64,000 nt of DNA from JAAYJT01 sp037445555 (lineage in GTDB: Bacteria > Bacteroidota > Bacteroidia > Bacteroidales > JAAYJT01). Positions within the stretch are counted from its first letter, which is position 1, and each line of letters opens with the position of its first letter. Location of the stretch: contig JBBIKG010000015.1 in assembly GCA_037445555.1 (NCBI GenBank), positions 1 through 64,000 of the forward strand, written 5' to 3'. The notes under the pieces were generated by a model. The model searched no databases. It worked only from the letters and a program-made list of their open reading frames with translations, and was not told the DNA's origin. The position numbers and the translations under genes were made by a program. Of the stretch, positions 33,470 through 42,580 are shown one piece after another.

Positions 33470-36076
33470 TCATGCAGCGTGTAGTTCGTCGGCTTTGGAT
33501 TCAATCATTGGGAATAAATCTTCGGAGTCTTTCACAACCTGAGCTACCAGGTAGGCAATCTGACTCTTATCCTGCAGTTGATCATATTGCTCAATAAGTC
33601 TCAGGTTCGAGCTTATGTGCGTTGCGCCGACATGTCCGTAGGATGTCAGCATCTTGTGGGCAAGATTTGCAAGGGCTTTATAGTCGGCAGCTTCCAGAAA
33701 AGACTGCATGGCTGAGATGTTTTGCCTGTTTTCGCTCACAAATGAATGAAGGATAGCCGAGAGGGCTTTCTGGTTGCCTTCAGTAAATCGCAGTAGTTCA
33801 TAGATGTTAAAGGGTTCTTTGGCGTTTGACGGCGGACTTTCAACACCTGCGGGCAGTTCAGCAAGGCTCTCGAGCGTCAGAAATTCAGTGAGTTTGTAAT
33901 GAAGCTCATGCTCGCGATAGGGTTTAAGCAGATAATCATCCATGCCGGCTTTGAGATACTGCTGGAGGTCGTCTTTCATAATGTTTGCCGTAATGGCGAT
34001 GATTGGAGTGGAGGCTTTTGCAGGATTTTCAAGCGCCCTGATCCGTTGAGTCATCTCTACTCCGCTCATATCAGGCATATGAATATCGGTGAGAATGACG
34101 TCAAAATCTTTGCTGATGATCAATGCAAGAGCTTCGGCCCCGCTGCAGGCTGCATGTGTGATAATGCCCCAGCGATTCAAAATCAATGATGTAAGTTTAA
34201 TATTGAGTTCATCATCATCCACCAGCAAAATGCGTTTACCATGAAATAGGTCTGCCTGGATGGTATCCGCGTCAGGTTCCGAGGATTGAACCGGCTCCAC
34301 GTTTTTGTCCAGCGAAAGTTCGAAGGCAAAAAGTGAGCCCTTGCCCAGTTCGCTGGCCACCTCTATGAAGCCCTGCTGCATTTCAACGAGCCTTTTGCTA
34401 ATGGTAAGGCCTAATCCGGTTCCGCCGTATTTTCGTGTGAGTGATGAGTCGGCTTGTGTGAATCCGTCAAAAATGGTGGCTATTTTATCGGTGCTGATAC
34501 CAATTCCTGTGTCGTGTACCTCAAAGCGGAGCCTGACGATGTCTTTTTGGGTGTCGTTTTTTTCAGGAAATTTACAGACGATCTTCACTTCACCTGTTTC
34601 TGTAAACTTAACGGCATTACCGACCAGGTTAAATAAGATTTGCTTAAGCCGAAGGGTGTCTCCGCGAACAATCAGATCATCAGGGGTGTAGATATTGTAG
34701 GATAATCTTATTTTCTTCTCTCTGGCCATTAAACGGAAGGTTTGCCAGGTTTCGAGAATTACATCATTGATACGGAACGGGATCTGCTCGAGTTTAAGTT
34801 TTCCCTGCTCTATTTTACTGAAATCGAGTATGTCGTTTACGAGTGCCAGCAGATGCTCGGATGAAAACTTTACTGCATTCAGTTGTTCGGTCTGGGTGCG
34901 GGTGAGGGCTGTTTTAGCCAGTTGTTCGGTAAACCCTATGATTGAGTTGAGAGGAGTGCGTATTTCGTGACTCATATTGGCAAGAAATTCTTCTTTTACG
35001 CTTGCCAAATCTTCGGCTCGTTGTTTGGCTAAGAAAAGCTGATCGCGGTAAAAATTGCTGCGCGACACGTTACGCATGATAATAAAAGTGAAAATCAAAA
35101 TTACAAAAAGGCTGCCGAGCATCAAGGTGCTGATAACCAACACAGAGCGCCTGGCCACTTCGCGGGCTTCATTGGTCTTCTGGCTCATCATGCCCAGCTC
35201 CAGGCTTTCGAGTTCCTTGGTCATATCAAGTATCTTGCTGATTATGAGAGAATTGTTTTTAAGTAGCTCGAGTTCTTTTTCGTGTAGCTGTTTCTGCGTA
35301 CGCGACTCCTCCTCTCTCAGCTCGGCCAGTACTCTTCGGATGCGGGCCAATAGTAGTGTGTCAGTTTGAACCAGCATGGCTGTATCGCGGATCACCTTTG
35401 TCTCCTGCAACACTTTCTGCACTTTCGCGGCTGCTTCCTCCACCTTCTTTTCTTTGCCCGAAAAAAATCCGGTCAGACGCGAGAAAAAACCGCGTGATTG
35501 CGCTTCGCGGGGCTCAGGATCAGTGGTGCTTCCAACCTGTATGGTATCGAACGTAGAAACAGTAACCGAAGTACGAGTGTATATTTTTGTCCGGGTAGTG
35601 TCGTAAGGGGTATCTCTTAATCGCTCCAATGCCCTCAATGTATAGCTTAGTGTATCCGATCCGCGTTTGAAACCAACAAAATCGTCCACGGTTTTTAGCC
35701 GGTTTTTAAGCAGTGAGGCGATGAGATTAACTTTTTGATGCTGGTCTTCGCTCTCAGAGGTTATTTGCTTCAGCGTGTCGATATTCAGCGACACCTTGTT
35801 AATGTAATGGAGGTAGTTGTTAAAAAACTGGTCATCCTTCATCAGTGCATATACCCTCAGGTTTGTTTCGGCTTCGTTTAGGTCTGAGAACACATCGCGA
35901 AGTTTTGTGATTTTCAGATTTGGATCAGAAAGCTCCAGGACACTCACCACCAGTTTCTGCGTGTTGAAGTAGGTATAATACCCGGCAGCCGCAACCGCCA
36001 GCAGGGCAAATACAAAGCCAAGAATGACATTGCCACGTATGCTGTAAGTCTTTACTGGTATTCTCTGCCGTTTCAT
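33470..36076 (-). CDS. Hybrid sensor histidine kinase with receiver and Hpt domains
   Basis: The 868-residue protein has two membrane segments at about 15-35 and 315-340 around a large periplasmic sensor with coiled-coil stretches. Then come HisKA (FLANMSHEIRTPLNSIIGF, catalytic His near 382), HATPase_c (NLVGNAVKF, DTGIGIS, YGGTGLGLTISKRLVEM), a receiver domain (ILLVDDDELN, Asp in DVILTDIHMPDMSG, Lys in YLLKPY) and a C-terminal Hpt domain with His in LANLAHKMLTSYG. It phosphorylates itself and passes phosphate through its own receiver to its Hpt His. No cognate output regulator lies beside it. The TTG at 36121 is replaced by the ATG at 36076, consistent with a -7 box at 36109-36116. Confidence 0.92.
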   Translation of the reverse strand: MKRQRIPVKTYSIRGNVILGFVFALLAVAAAGYYTYFNTQKLVVSVLELSDPNLKITKLRDVFSDLNEAETNLRVYALMKDDQFFNNYLHYINKVSLNIDTLKQITSESEDQHQKVNLIASLLKNRLKTVDDFVGFKRGSDTLSYTLRALERLRDTPYDTTRTKIYTRTSVTVSTFDTIQVGSTTDPEPREAQSRGFFSRLTGFFSGKEKKVEEAAAKVQKVLQETKVIRDTAMLVQTDTLLLARIRRVLAELREEESRTQKQLHEKELELLKNNSLIISKILDMTKELESLELGMMSQKTNEAREVARRSVLVISTLMLGSLFVILIFTFIIMRNVSRSNFYRDQLFLAKQRAEDLASVKEEFLANMSHEIRTPLNSIIGFTEQLAKTALTRTQTEQLNAVKFSSEHLLALVNDILDFSKIEQGKLKLEQIPFRINDVILETWQTFRLMAREKKIRLSYNIYTPDDLIVRGDTLRLKQILFNLVGNAVKFTETGEVKIVCKFPEKNDTQKDIVRLRFEVHDTGIGISTDKIATIFDGFTQADSSLTRKYGGTGLGLTISKRLVEMQQGFIEVASELGKGSLFAFELSLDKNVEPVQSSEPDADTIQADLFHGKRILLVDDDELNIKLTSLILNRWGIITHAACSGAEALALIISKDFDVILTDIHMPDMSGVEMTQRIRALENPAKASTPIIAITANIMKDDLQQYLKAGMDDYLLKPYREHELHYKLTEFLTLESLAELPAGVESPPSNAKEPFNIYELLRFTEGNQKALSAILHSFVSENRQNISAMQSFLEAADYKALANLAHKMLTSYGHVGATHISSNLRLIEQYDQLQDKSQIAYLVAQVVKDSEDLFPMIESKADELHAA

Positions 36077-36108
36077 CCGTTGCCTTATATGAGACGTTCT
36101 ACGCTTCA

Positions 36109-36116
36109 CAAAGATA
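36109..36116 (-). promoter_or_regulatory. -7 promoter box of the hybrid kinase gene
   Basis: Read on the minus strand, TATCTTTG is a perfect -7 match 32 bases before the chosen ATG at 36076. It lies between the xth stop and the kinase start, so the kinase can be transcribed separately from xth. Confidence 0.55.
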
Positions 36117-36136
36117 ATCAATAAATTATTAACCGA

Positions 36137-36904
36137 TTAGAAATCAACCTCCAACACCACCGGGCAATGATCGCTGTGTACAGCCAAAGGCAGTATTCGC
36201 GAGGCTATAAGCTTGTTCCTGAGATTTTCGGTGGCCATATGGTAATCAATGCGCCAACCAAGGTTGCGGGCACGTGCATTGGCTCTGAAACTCCACCAGG
36301 TATATTGACGAGGCTCCTGGTTAAAAAGCCGGAAGGTGTCTATAAATCCATCATTCAGGAACTGTGTCATCCACTCGCGTTCCTCGGGCAGGAAACCCGA
36401 GTTCTTTGCATTTCCGACCGGGTCATGTATATCAATCGGCCTGTGACAGATATTGTAATCACCTGATATTATGAGTTTTGGCCTCGTTTTTCGAAGCTGG
36501 GCGACATATGCCCTGAACTCTTCGAGCCAAACCATCTTGAAAGCCTGCCTGTGATCGCCGCTTGAACCAGAAGGATGATACACACTGATAACGCTGATAT
36601 CGCCGAAGTCGGCACGCAGCAGCCTGCCTTCCTCATCGTAGGGCGGAATCTGCATACCAATTGCCACCTTGTCGGGCGCTTGCTTCGACAGGATGGCTGT
36701 ACCGCTGTAACCCTTTTTCAGTGCAGGGAACCAATAGCAGTGGTATCCGATCGACTCAAATTCGATAACAGGAATTTGTTCGGTTTGCGCTTTCAGTTCC
36801 TGCAGGCATAGAATATCAGGCGAGGCAGCTGCCAACCATTCAATAAATCCTTTTGAGATGGCTGAACGTATTCCGTTGACATTATAGGTAATGATTGATT
36901 TCAT
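36137..36904 (-). CDS. xth: Exodeoxyribonuclease III (AP endonuclease)
   Basis: The 255-residue protein is a class II AP endonuclease of the EEP (exonuclease-endonuclease-phosphatase) fold. It cuts DNA next to abasic sites and trims 3' blocks. Catalytic features are visible: NVNGIRSAISKGF near 8-20, DILCLQELKAQ with the metal-binding Glu near 38, and SGDYNICHRPIDIHDP near 145-160 carrying the DxN pair. The terminal WRIDYHMATE and VHSDHCPVVLEV hold the catalytic Asp-His pair. The gene is upstream of the kinase on the same strand, and divergent from the CLC gene. No special regulation is visible. Confidence 0.95.
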   Translation of the reverse strand: MKSIITYNVNGIRSAISKGFIEWLAAASPDILCLQELKAQTEQIPVIEFESIGYHCYWFPALKKGYSGTAILSKQAPDKVAIGMQIPPYDEEGRLLRADFGDISVISVYHPSGSSGDHRQAFKMVWLEEFRAYVAQLRKTRPKLIISGDYNICHRPIDIHDPVGNAKNSGFLPEEREWMTQFLNDGFIDTFRLFNQEPRQYTWWSFRANARARNLGWRIDYHMATENLRNKLIASRILPLAVHSDHCPVVLEVDF

Positions 36905-37024
36905 AGAAAAAACGACAGGTATGAATACAAAGGCTGGTCAAAGTAATTAAAAATAAGTGCATCCAGGGAAAAAAAGAAAACGATTATGTTGTACTAAAAC
37001 CCAGCGGCAAGCGAAATCATTATG

Positions 37025-37032
37025 TAGATTTG
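37025..37032 (+). promoter_or_regulatory. -7 promoter box of the CLC channel gene
   Basis: TAGATTTG matches TAnnTTTG and lies 17 bases before the ATG at 37050, which supports that start over the in-frame GTG at 36957. Confidence 0.55.
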
Positions 37033-37049
37033 TGAGTAAAATCATCGTG

Positions 37050-38825
37050 ATGCACAAGCAACCACTTAGGCAAGCCATTCTAAACTGGAGCTCGAAAGGT
37101 ATAAGTGAAAAACACTGGATGATGATCCTGGGTTTGGTTGTTGGCGTCTTCAGCGGGCTCGCGGCTGTTTTGCTTAAGAACCTGGTTCACTTCACACATC
37201 TGCTTCTCATCGATCAGCTTGATGTAACCACCGGGAATCTGCTATTTATCGCATTTCCACTTATCGGCATAGCTCTGACGGTTCTATTCATCAAATATGT
37301 GGTCAGGGAAGACATAAGCCATGGTGTTAGTAAAATCCTCTACGTTATCTCGCGAGGTCGAGGGCGGCTAAAGCGCCACAATACCTGGTCGTCGATGATT
37401 GCAAGCACCCTTACTGTCAGTTTTGGAGGTTCGGTGGGGCTCGAAGCGCCCATTGTATTGACCGGTTCATCCATCGGATCGAACATCGGTCGGTATGTCG
37501 GGTTGAACAAAAAGAATTTGATTTTATTGATCGGCTGCGGAGCTGCCGGTGCTGTTGCCGGGATTTTCAAGGCACCCATTGCCGGAATCATTTTCGCGCT
37601 CGAGGTTCTGATGCTCGACCTTACCATGGCATCGCTAATCCCACTGCTCATGGCGGCAGCTACGGCAACCCTGCTTGATCATTTCTTTATGGGGAAAGAT
37701 GTTCTGTTTTACTACACACTCACCGAGCAATTCGACCTAAAAAGCATACCCTGGTATATCGTTCTGGGGGTGTTTACCGGATTCATCTCGGTGTATTTCA
37801 CCCGGATGAATCTCCGTCTCGAGAGCGTATTTAAGAAAATAAACAACCCGCTGAAGAAAGTAATCTTTGGAGGTGTGACCCTCGGTATATTGATTTTTCT
37901 GTTCCCACCCTTGTTTGGCGAAGGATACAGCTCTTTGAAACTAATTATTACCGGCCAGGGGATGGATCTAACCAACAACAGTCTGTTTTATCCAATTCGA
38001 GATACTTTTTTTCCTTTTCTGGCCTTTCTCGTGCTGATTCTGATATTCAAGGTCATCGCCATGTCAGTCACCACATCGAGCGGAGGTATCGGAGGCATTT
38101 TTGCTCCTTCCCTCTTCATGGGAGGGGTCAGCGGATACCTGCTAGCCAAACTGTTTAATCAGATCCCGTTTGCCAACGTGTCTGAAAGCAACTTTGCGCT
38201 CGCTGGAATGGCCGGGGTGATGTCGGGAGTGATGCACGCACCACTCACGGCCATCTTTCTGATAGCCGAGATAACCAGCGGTTATGAACTGTTTATTCCG
38301 CTGATTATCACAGCGACCATATCATATATAACCATCATGTATTTTGAGCCACATAGTATTTATACAAGGAAACTTGCCATTCGTGGTGAGCTTCTGACAC
38401 ATGATAAAGACAAGTCGGCACTTTCGATGCTGACCATCGAGAAGCTGATAGAAACAAATTTTCTTTCCATTTCGCCCAATGCCACCCTCGGCCAACTTGT
38501 CAAAGTGATCGAAAACTCGGAGCGCAACATCTTTCCGGTGATTGACAAGGACAGTATTTTTTTCGGGGTCGTCTTCTTGAACGATATCCGCCATATGGTA
38601 TTTAAACCCGAACTGTACGACAATACTCTGGTAAAAGATTTGATTTATTTGCCGGACGTGATAATTGACAAAAATGAACCGATGGAAGAAGTTGCGCGGA
38701 AATTTCATTCATGCAAGCATTACAACCTTCCGGTACTTGATGGCGATAAATACCTGGGATTTGTTTCGCGCGCGAATGTCTTTTCGGCATACCGCCGCAT
38801 AATCCATGAATTTTCGGAAGAATAA
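37050..38825 (+). CDS. CLC chloride channel/transporter with C-terminal CBS pair
   Basis: The 591-residue protein has the CLC core of about 18 helices at 25-430, followed by a tandem CBS pair at about 455-580. The selectivity motif region SVGLEAPIVLTGSSIG near 130 carries the gating Glu; other landmarks are GCGAAGAVAGIFKAPIAGIIFALE and GGIGGIFAPSLFMGG. CBS pairs bind adenine nucleotides and can tune transport. CLC proteins either exchange chloride for protons or, as Fluc-type relatives do, export fluoride. The second part, FLSISPNATLGQLVKVIENS and FHSCKHYNLPVLDGDKYLGF, fits CBS folds. The start was chosen by the -7 box. Confidence 0.92.
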   Translation: MHKQPLRQAILNWSSKGISEKHWMMILGLVVGVFSGLAAVLLKNLVHFTHLLLIDQLDVTTGNLLFIAFPLIGIALTVLFIKYVVREDISHGVSKILYVISRGRGRLKRHNTWSSMIASTLTVSFGGSVGLEAPIVLTGSSIGSNIGRYVGLNKKNLILLIGCGAAGAVAGIFKAPIAGIIFALEVLMLDLTMASLIPLLMAAATATLLDHFFMGKDVLFYYTLTEQFDLKSIPWYIVLGVFTGFISVYFTRMNLRLESVFKKINNPLKKVIFGGVTLGILIFLFPPLFGEGYSSLKLIITGQGMDLTNNSLFYPIRDTFFPFLAFLVLILIFKVIAMSVTTSSGGIGGIFAPSLFMGGVSGYLLAKLFNQIPFANVSESNFALAGMAGVMSGVMHAPLTAIFLIAEITSGYELFIPLIITATISYITIMYFEPHSIYTRKLAIRGELLTHDKDKSALSMLTIEKLIETNFLSISPNATLGQLVKVIENSERNIFPVIDKDSIFFGVVFLNDIRHMVFKPELYDNTLVKDLIYLPDVIIDKNEPMEEVARKFHSCKHYNLPVLDGDKYLGFVSRANVFSAYRRIIHEFSEE

Positions 38826-38843
38826 CACCTAAATGTTCACACC

Positions 38844-40019
38844 ATGAAAAAAACGCATCAACCCGGAAGCCTGAGCAGAAGAAGCTTTTTCAAACTCGCT
38901 GCTGCCAGCAGCCTTGGGGCAGCCGTTATGCCTGAAGTCTTGAGCCAGTCGCTCTCCACCATAAGCAACAAGCCTGCAACGAATATTCAGGATGCACTGA
39001 AATATCCAAGAAACAAATGGTCGATGCCCGGGTTGTTCCCTGGACAGGTGATACAAGTTACCCACGACAACTGTGTAGCTGAAGGAAGGCCTCAGCAAGA
39101 AGCAGCAAACCAAATGCTTTCAACGGCTATGATGGCCCTCACAGGAGTTTCTTCGCTCAGGCAGGCCTGGCGCAACTTTGTGAGCCCGGGCGAGAAAATT
39201 GGGCTCAAAATTAACCCCATAGGAGGAAAGCTGCTTTCGACCAGTCATGAGTTGGTAAGCAGTGTAATTTCGCAGCTCCTTGATGCGGGTATCCAAGAAA
39301 AAGATATCACGATTTGGGACAGGCGCGAGTTTCAGCTTCATGAGGCCGGATTTACCCCACAAGCTTATCCAGGAATCCAAATCAGCGGCACAGAAAGAAA
39401 AAATGCCGAAGGGTCATTCTATGGCCCTGACGGGCAATTGCTCAGCGAAGAGATGATCGACAAACAATGGTATTACTGGGCTGATGTTGAGGGAGAATAT
39501 GACGCTTATACCCTGCCATATATGGTAAACGGGGGAAAACACTCCTACTTTTCAAGATTTCTCACACAGCAGGTAGATAAGGTCATAAACCTGCCCATTC
39601 TTAAAAATGCCGGCTCCTCAATCACGCTTTGCCTCAAGAACCTGGGGTATGGAGTAATATCGAATACCGGCAGGCTTCACAAAGACCTGTGGGCCGAAAC
39701 GAGTGCCGAAGTATGCTGTTTTCCGCCTGTGCGGGACAAGGTGGTGTTGAATATCGTTGATGGAATGATAGGATGCTTCAACGGAGGGCCGGGGGCTAAC
39801 CCTCAGTTCATCTGCAATTATAACACTCTGCTCGTTGGTACCGACCCTGTGGCAGTTGACAGGATCGGATATGACATCATTCTTGAAAAACGGATCAGCG
39901 AGGGAATACAGGCCAGCGATGTGCTCCGCAGCCGCTATTTTATGGAATATGCCCAGCAGTTGGGCTTGGGAACAGCAGACCCTAAGTCCATAGCACTGAA
40001 AAAGATCGCTCTTACGTAA
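38844..40019 (+). CDS. Tat-exported DUF362 domain protein
   Basis: The 391-residue product begins with a twin-arginine signal, SRRSFFKLAAASSLGAAVMP (residues 12-31), so it is probably folded and cofactor-loaded in the cytoplasm before export. The rest matches DUF362: GLKINPIGGKLLSTSHELV, INLPILKNAGSSITLCLKNL near 245-265, and LVGTDPVAVDRIGYDIILEK near 325-345. Some relatives carry an Fe-S ferredoxin part; here I see no CxxCxxC cluster, only scattered Cys. Its function is unknown. The next gene starts within 52 bases on the same strand and encodes a signal-peptide protein that resembles DUF6599, often found beside DUF362 proteins. Confidence 0.85.
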   Translation: MKKTHQPGSLSRRSFFKLAAASSLGAAVMPEVLSQSLSTISNKPATNIQDALKYPRNKWSMPGLFPGQVIQVTHDNCVAEGRPQQEAANQMLSTAMMALTGVSSLRQAWRNFVSPGEKIGLKINPIGGKLLSTSHELVSSVISQLLDAGIQEKDITIWDRREFQLHEAGFTPQAYPGIQISGTERKNAEGSFYGPDGQLLSEEMIDKQWYYWADVEGEYDAYTLPYMVNGGKHSYFSRFLTQQVDKVINLPILKNAGSSITLCLKNLGYGVISNTGRLHKDLWAETSAEVCCFPPVRDKVVLNIVDGMIGCFNGGPGANPQFICNYNTLLVGTDPVAVDRIGYDIILEKRISEGIQASDVLRSRYFMEYAQQLGLGTADPKSIALKKIALT

Positions 40020-40070
40020 ATCTTGGCAACAGATTGTGACACCCTATACCCTTTTTCATCCAATTACTCA

Positions 40071-40943
40071 ATGGAAGGTAGGCTGATCAGACTCGCGAAA
40101 ATCATACATCGCATCGTAACTCTTCCTGCGCTGATCATTGCCGCGGCGGTGCAAGCCCAGCCGCCCGTCAGTTTATCCGAGCATGATTTCGACGGGCTAC
40201 GTATTGAATCTGCTGTAACCTATCCTGCTGATGGATTATGGGGGTACATCAACGGCGGAGCAGATCTTTACCTTGAATATGGGTTTGAATCTCTCATATC
40301 GCAGCGAATAGCTTGGCAAGGGCAAAGGATCACGGTGGATATTTATCGCATGAGCTCGGAAAAGGCGGCCTTTGGTATCTTTAGTGTGCAACGGTTTAGA
40401 TGCCTGAAAATCTACGTATTCACTGACAATGACTGCTTAACTTCACATCAGTACCTTGCCGCCAAAGGACCCTACCTGGTTTCGATCGTAAATACGGTCG
40501 GAAACACCCGGCAGGAAGATCTGACCTTAACCTTGGCCAGCAAACTGATGAGCAAGATTCCTGATTCCCCGCTTCAAGTTCCCATCTTATTCAGCCAGGA
40601 AATGTTGCAACCCTTTGTGGCTTCATTGAAAATGGCCGTCGGGCCGTTGGGAATACAAAATGGGTTCCCGTTTCTCGAGCCTCTTTTGGCTGGATTTGAT
40701 GGTTTTACTGTTTGGGCAATTACGGTAACCGATGATTTTAACAAAGGAAACCTTGTCCGGATTGAGTTTGCCAACAAACCCGATTTTGATCGTTTTTTAT
40801 CACTCAATTCAGAATCCACCCCGTACCAGACTAATAAATCCGGATTTACGATCCTTGCCGATAGCAGTCGCGACAGTCTTTCAGTATGGGTTCTGCAGGG
40901 CCAGATCAGCCCGGCCATGCAATCCTTTTTGTCGTCGCAGTAG
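40071..40943 (+). CDS. DUF6599-like exported protein
   Basis: The 290-residue protein has an N-terminal signal peptide (basic start, then LPALIIAAAVQAQ) and a mature part with LWGYINGGADLYLEYGFESL near 56-75 and VDIYRMSSEKAAFGIFSVQR, both features I associate with DUF6599. I chose the ATG at 40071; an upstream in-frame TTG at 40023 would overlap nothing essential but would spoil the signal. No enzyme motif is visible. Its partnership with the DUF362 gene just upstream suggests a shared extracytoplasmic process. I cannot say which. Confidence 0.72.
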   Translation: MEGRLIRLAKIIHRIVTLPALIIAAAVQAQPPVSLSEHDFDGLRIESAVTYPADGLWGYINGGADLYLEYGFESLISQRIAWQGQRITVDIYRMSSEKAAFGIFSVQRFRCLKIYVFTDNDCLTSHQYLAAKGPYLVSIVNTVGNTRQEDLTLTLASKLMSKIPDSPLQVPILFSQEMLQPFVASLKMAVGPLGIQNGFPFLEPLLAGFDGFTVWAITVTDDFNKGNLVRIEFANKPDFDRFLSLNSESTPYQTNKSGFTILADSSRDSLSVWVLQGQISPAMQSFLSSQ

Positions 40944-40968
40944 AAAAAAGGCTTTCGTTGAGCGTGAC

Positions 40969-42330
40969 TCAGACTGGCTGCCATGCATTGGTCACCGACA
41001 CTGACTCGTATATTTCCTGATCACTGACCGCGGTTTCGATGAGCCTGCCCGTCATAAAATCATCATAAGCAGCCATGTCAAAATTACCGTGGCCGCAAAG
41101 GTTAATCAATATTGTCTTTACCGTTCCTTCCTCTTTGCACCTCAAAGCTTCATCGACGACCGTGGCGATGGCATGAGTGGCTTCAGGGGCAGGAATGATT
41201 CCTTCAGCCTTAATGAACTGCATTCCTGCCTCGAAGCAGCGTAGTTGTGTCTGCGATGCAGCTTCGATCAAACCATCTTTCAGCAGCTGGCTTACAAGCA
41301 CTCCCGCGCCATGATAGCGCAGGCCTCCGGCATGCAGGGAAGGTGGCTTAAAACCACTGCCCAGGGTGTACATGGGAAGTAAGGGAGTCATGCCTGCTGT
41401 ATCGCCAAAGTCGTAGCGAAATCTTCCTCTGGTCAGTTTCGGACATGATGCCGGCTCGACGGCAATAAACCTGATGGCTGTGCCCTCAGCAAGGTTATAC
41501 CTGAGGAATGGAAAGGCGATGCCTGCAAAATTGCTGCCTCCGCCAAAGGGGGCCACTACGATATCGGGGTGGTAGCCGGCTTTCTGCATTTGAATTATGG
41601 CTTCCTGCCCGATAACAGTCTGATGCAGCAACACATGATTCAGCACACTGCCCAGCGCATAGTGTGTTTCGGCGTTGCCGACGGCGACCTCGATGGCTTC
41701 TGAAATGGCTATGCCAAGACTTCCTAATGAATCAGGGTCATTTTCAAGTATTTTTCTTCCAGCCGACGTTAATAAACTGGGTGAGGAATGAACCTGAGCG
41801 CCAAACGCATTCATCATCACTTTGCGATAAGGCTTGGCATCGTAACTTAGCTTTACCATAAACACCTCACATTCCAGGTTGAAAAGCTGGCAGGCAAAAG
41901 CCAGGGCACTCCCCCACTGCCCTGCCCCGGTTTCGGTAGTGATTTTTCGAACACCTTCAAGTTTATTGTAATACGCCTGGGCAACGGCTGTATTGGGTTT
42001 GTGCGATCCTGCCGGGCTGACCCCTTCATATTTATAAAAAATACGCGCAGGGGTGTCGAGCAATCTCTCCAGCCCATGAGCCCTGTACAAGGGGGTGGGT
42101 CTCCACTGGGCATAAATCTGCCTCACTGGTTCCGGGATCTCAATATAACGCTCTGCCGACACTTCCTGCAGAATGAGTTCGCGAGGGAAAAGTGCTGAGA
42201 GCATGTCGGGATGGATGGGTTGTTTGGTTCCCGGATGCAGCGGCGGCAAGGGCTTGTTGGGCATATCGGCCACTATATTGTAATAAAACCGGGGTATTTC
42301 ATTTTCTGACAGAGTGATTTTGCGTTCCAT
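40969..42330 (-). CDS. trpB: TrpB2-type tryptophan synthase beta chain
   Basis: The 453-residue PLP enzyme resembles the TrpB2 (stand-alone) form rather than the classical TrpB1. It should make tryptophan from indole and serine. The PLP lysine K111 is in SPAGSHKPNTA, the phosphate-binding loop is in FGGGSNFAGIAFPFLR, and ETGAGQWGSALAFACQLF holds the catalytic-domain Glu. The N terminus (about 30 residues longer than TrpB1) and the long insert YDFGDTAGMTPLLPMYTLG are TrpB2 features. No trpA is nearby, consistent with the stand-alone class. The gene is preceded by a leader peptide with three Trp codons, hairpins and a full promoter, so its expression is probably controlled by tryptophan supply. 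Confidence 0.92.
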   Translation of the reverse strand: MERKITLSENEIPRFYYNIVADMPNKPLPPLHPGTKQPIHPDMLSALFPRELILQEVSAERYIEIPEPVRQIYAQWRPTPLYRAHGLERLLDTPARIFYKYEGVSPAGSHKPNTAVAQAYYNKLEGVRKITTETGAGQWGSALAFACQLFNLECEVFMVKLSYDAKPYRKVMMNAFGAQVHSSPSLLTSAGRKILENDPDSLGSLGIAISEAIEVAVGNAETHYALGSVLNHVLLHQTVIGQEAIIQMQKAGYHPDIVVAPFGGGSNFAGIAFPFLRYNLAEGTAIRFIAVEPASCPKLTRGRFRYDFGDTAGMTPLLPMYTLGSGFKPPSLHAGGLRYHGAGVLVSQLLKDGLIEAASQTQLRCFEAGMQFIKAEGIIPAPEATHAIATVVDEALRCKEEGTVKTILINLCGHGNFDMAAYDDFMTGRLIETAVSDQEIYESVSVTNAWQPV

Positions 42331-42394
42331 GATGATGTTAGATTTGTAAGTGATTTAATTTTTCCTGAAGTGTAGTTTAAGCACACAACATGCG

Positions 42395-42421
42395 GCAGGT
42401 TGGCTTTTTGGACAAACCTGC
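42395..42421 (-). promoter_or_regulatory. Leader hairpin B upstream of trpB2
   Basis: The minus strand forms a perfect 7-bp stem (arms 42395-42401 and 42415-42421) with a 13-base loop. Its 3' arm region contains CCTGCC (42394-42399), which can also pair with GGCAGG in hairpin A, so the two structures are mutually exclusive. No T run follows, so it is not a standard intrinsic terminator. Confidence 0.55.
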
Positions 42422-42460
42422 ACAGAGCGATATACTCCCAGTGGATTATATGAATAGGAA

Positions 42461-42535
42461 TCAGGCAGCCGTAGGGGCCTGCCACCAAGCCCAGATGTTC
42501 AGAAGGAAGGAAGGATATGCACTACGCACAAACAT
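42461..42535 (-). CDS. Tryptophan-rich leader peptide of trpB2
   Basis: A 24-codon ORF (ATG at 42535-42533, TGA at 42463-42461) lies 10-15 bases after the probable transcription start and 130 bases before trpB2. Residues 15-18 read W, A, W, W, at codons 42493-42482, three Trp of 24 residues in an organism where Trp averages about one in a hundred. It is followed at once by hairpins. This is the arrangement of amino-acid-controlled leader peptides such as trpL. It overlaps hairpin A, so ribosome stalling at the Trp codons would affect folding. Too short for homology; the reading is from its content and place. Confidence 0.72.
   Translation of the reverse strand: MFVRSAYPSFLLNIWAWWQAPTAA
42464..42483 (-). 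promoter_or_regulatory. Leader hairpin A overlapping the leader peptide end
   Basis: GGCAG (42464-42468) pairs with CTGCC (42479-42483), extended by two more pairs (69-77, 70-76) with one bulge, giving a 7-bp stem and 5-base loop. It covers the last Trp codon of the leader, so a stalled ribosome would prevent it from forming. Confidence 0.55.
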
Positions 42536-42551
42536 CTGGTGAAATTTGCTC

Positions 42552-42580
42552 CAAATATATAAAGATTTGATTATTTGCAA
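42552..42580 (-). promoter_or_regulatory. Promoter of the trpB2 leader (TTG-N18-TATATTTG)
   Basis: Read on the minus strand, TTG (42578-42580) and a perfect -7 box TATATTTG (42552-42559) are 18 bases apart. The leader ATG follows 17 bases after the -7 box. Confidence 0.75.

Noticed and set aside
42273..42488. A 71-codon minus-strand frame running from the trp leader into trpB2
   Set aside because: It overlaps hairpins A and B and the trpB2 start in another frame, and begins with a weak start codon. The 24-codon leader with Trp residues explains the region better.
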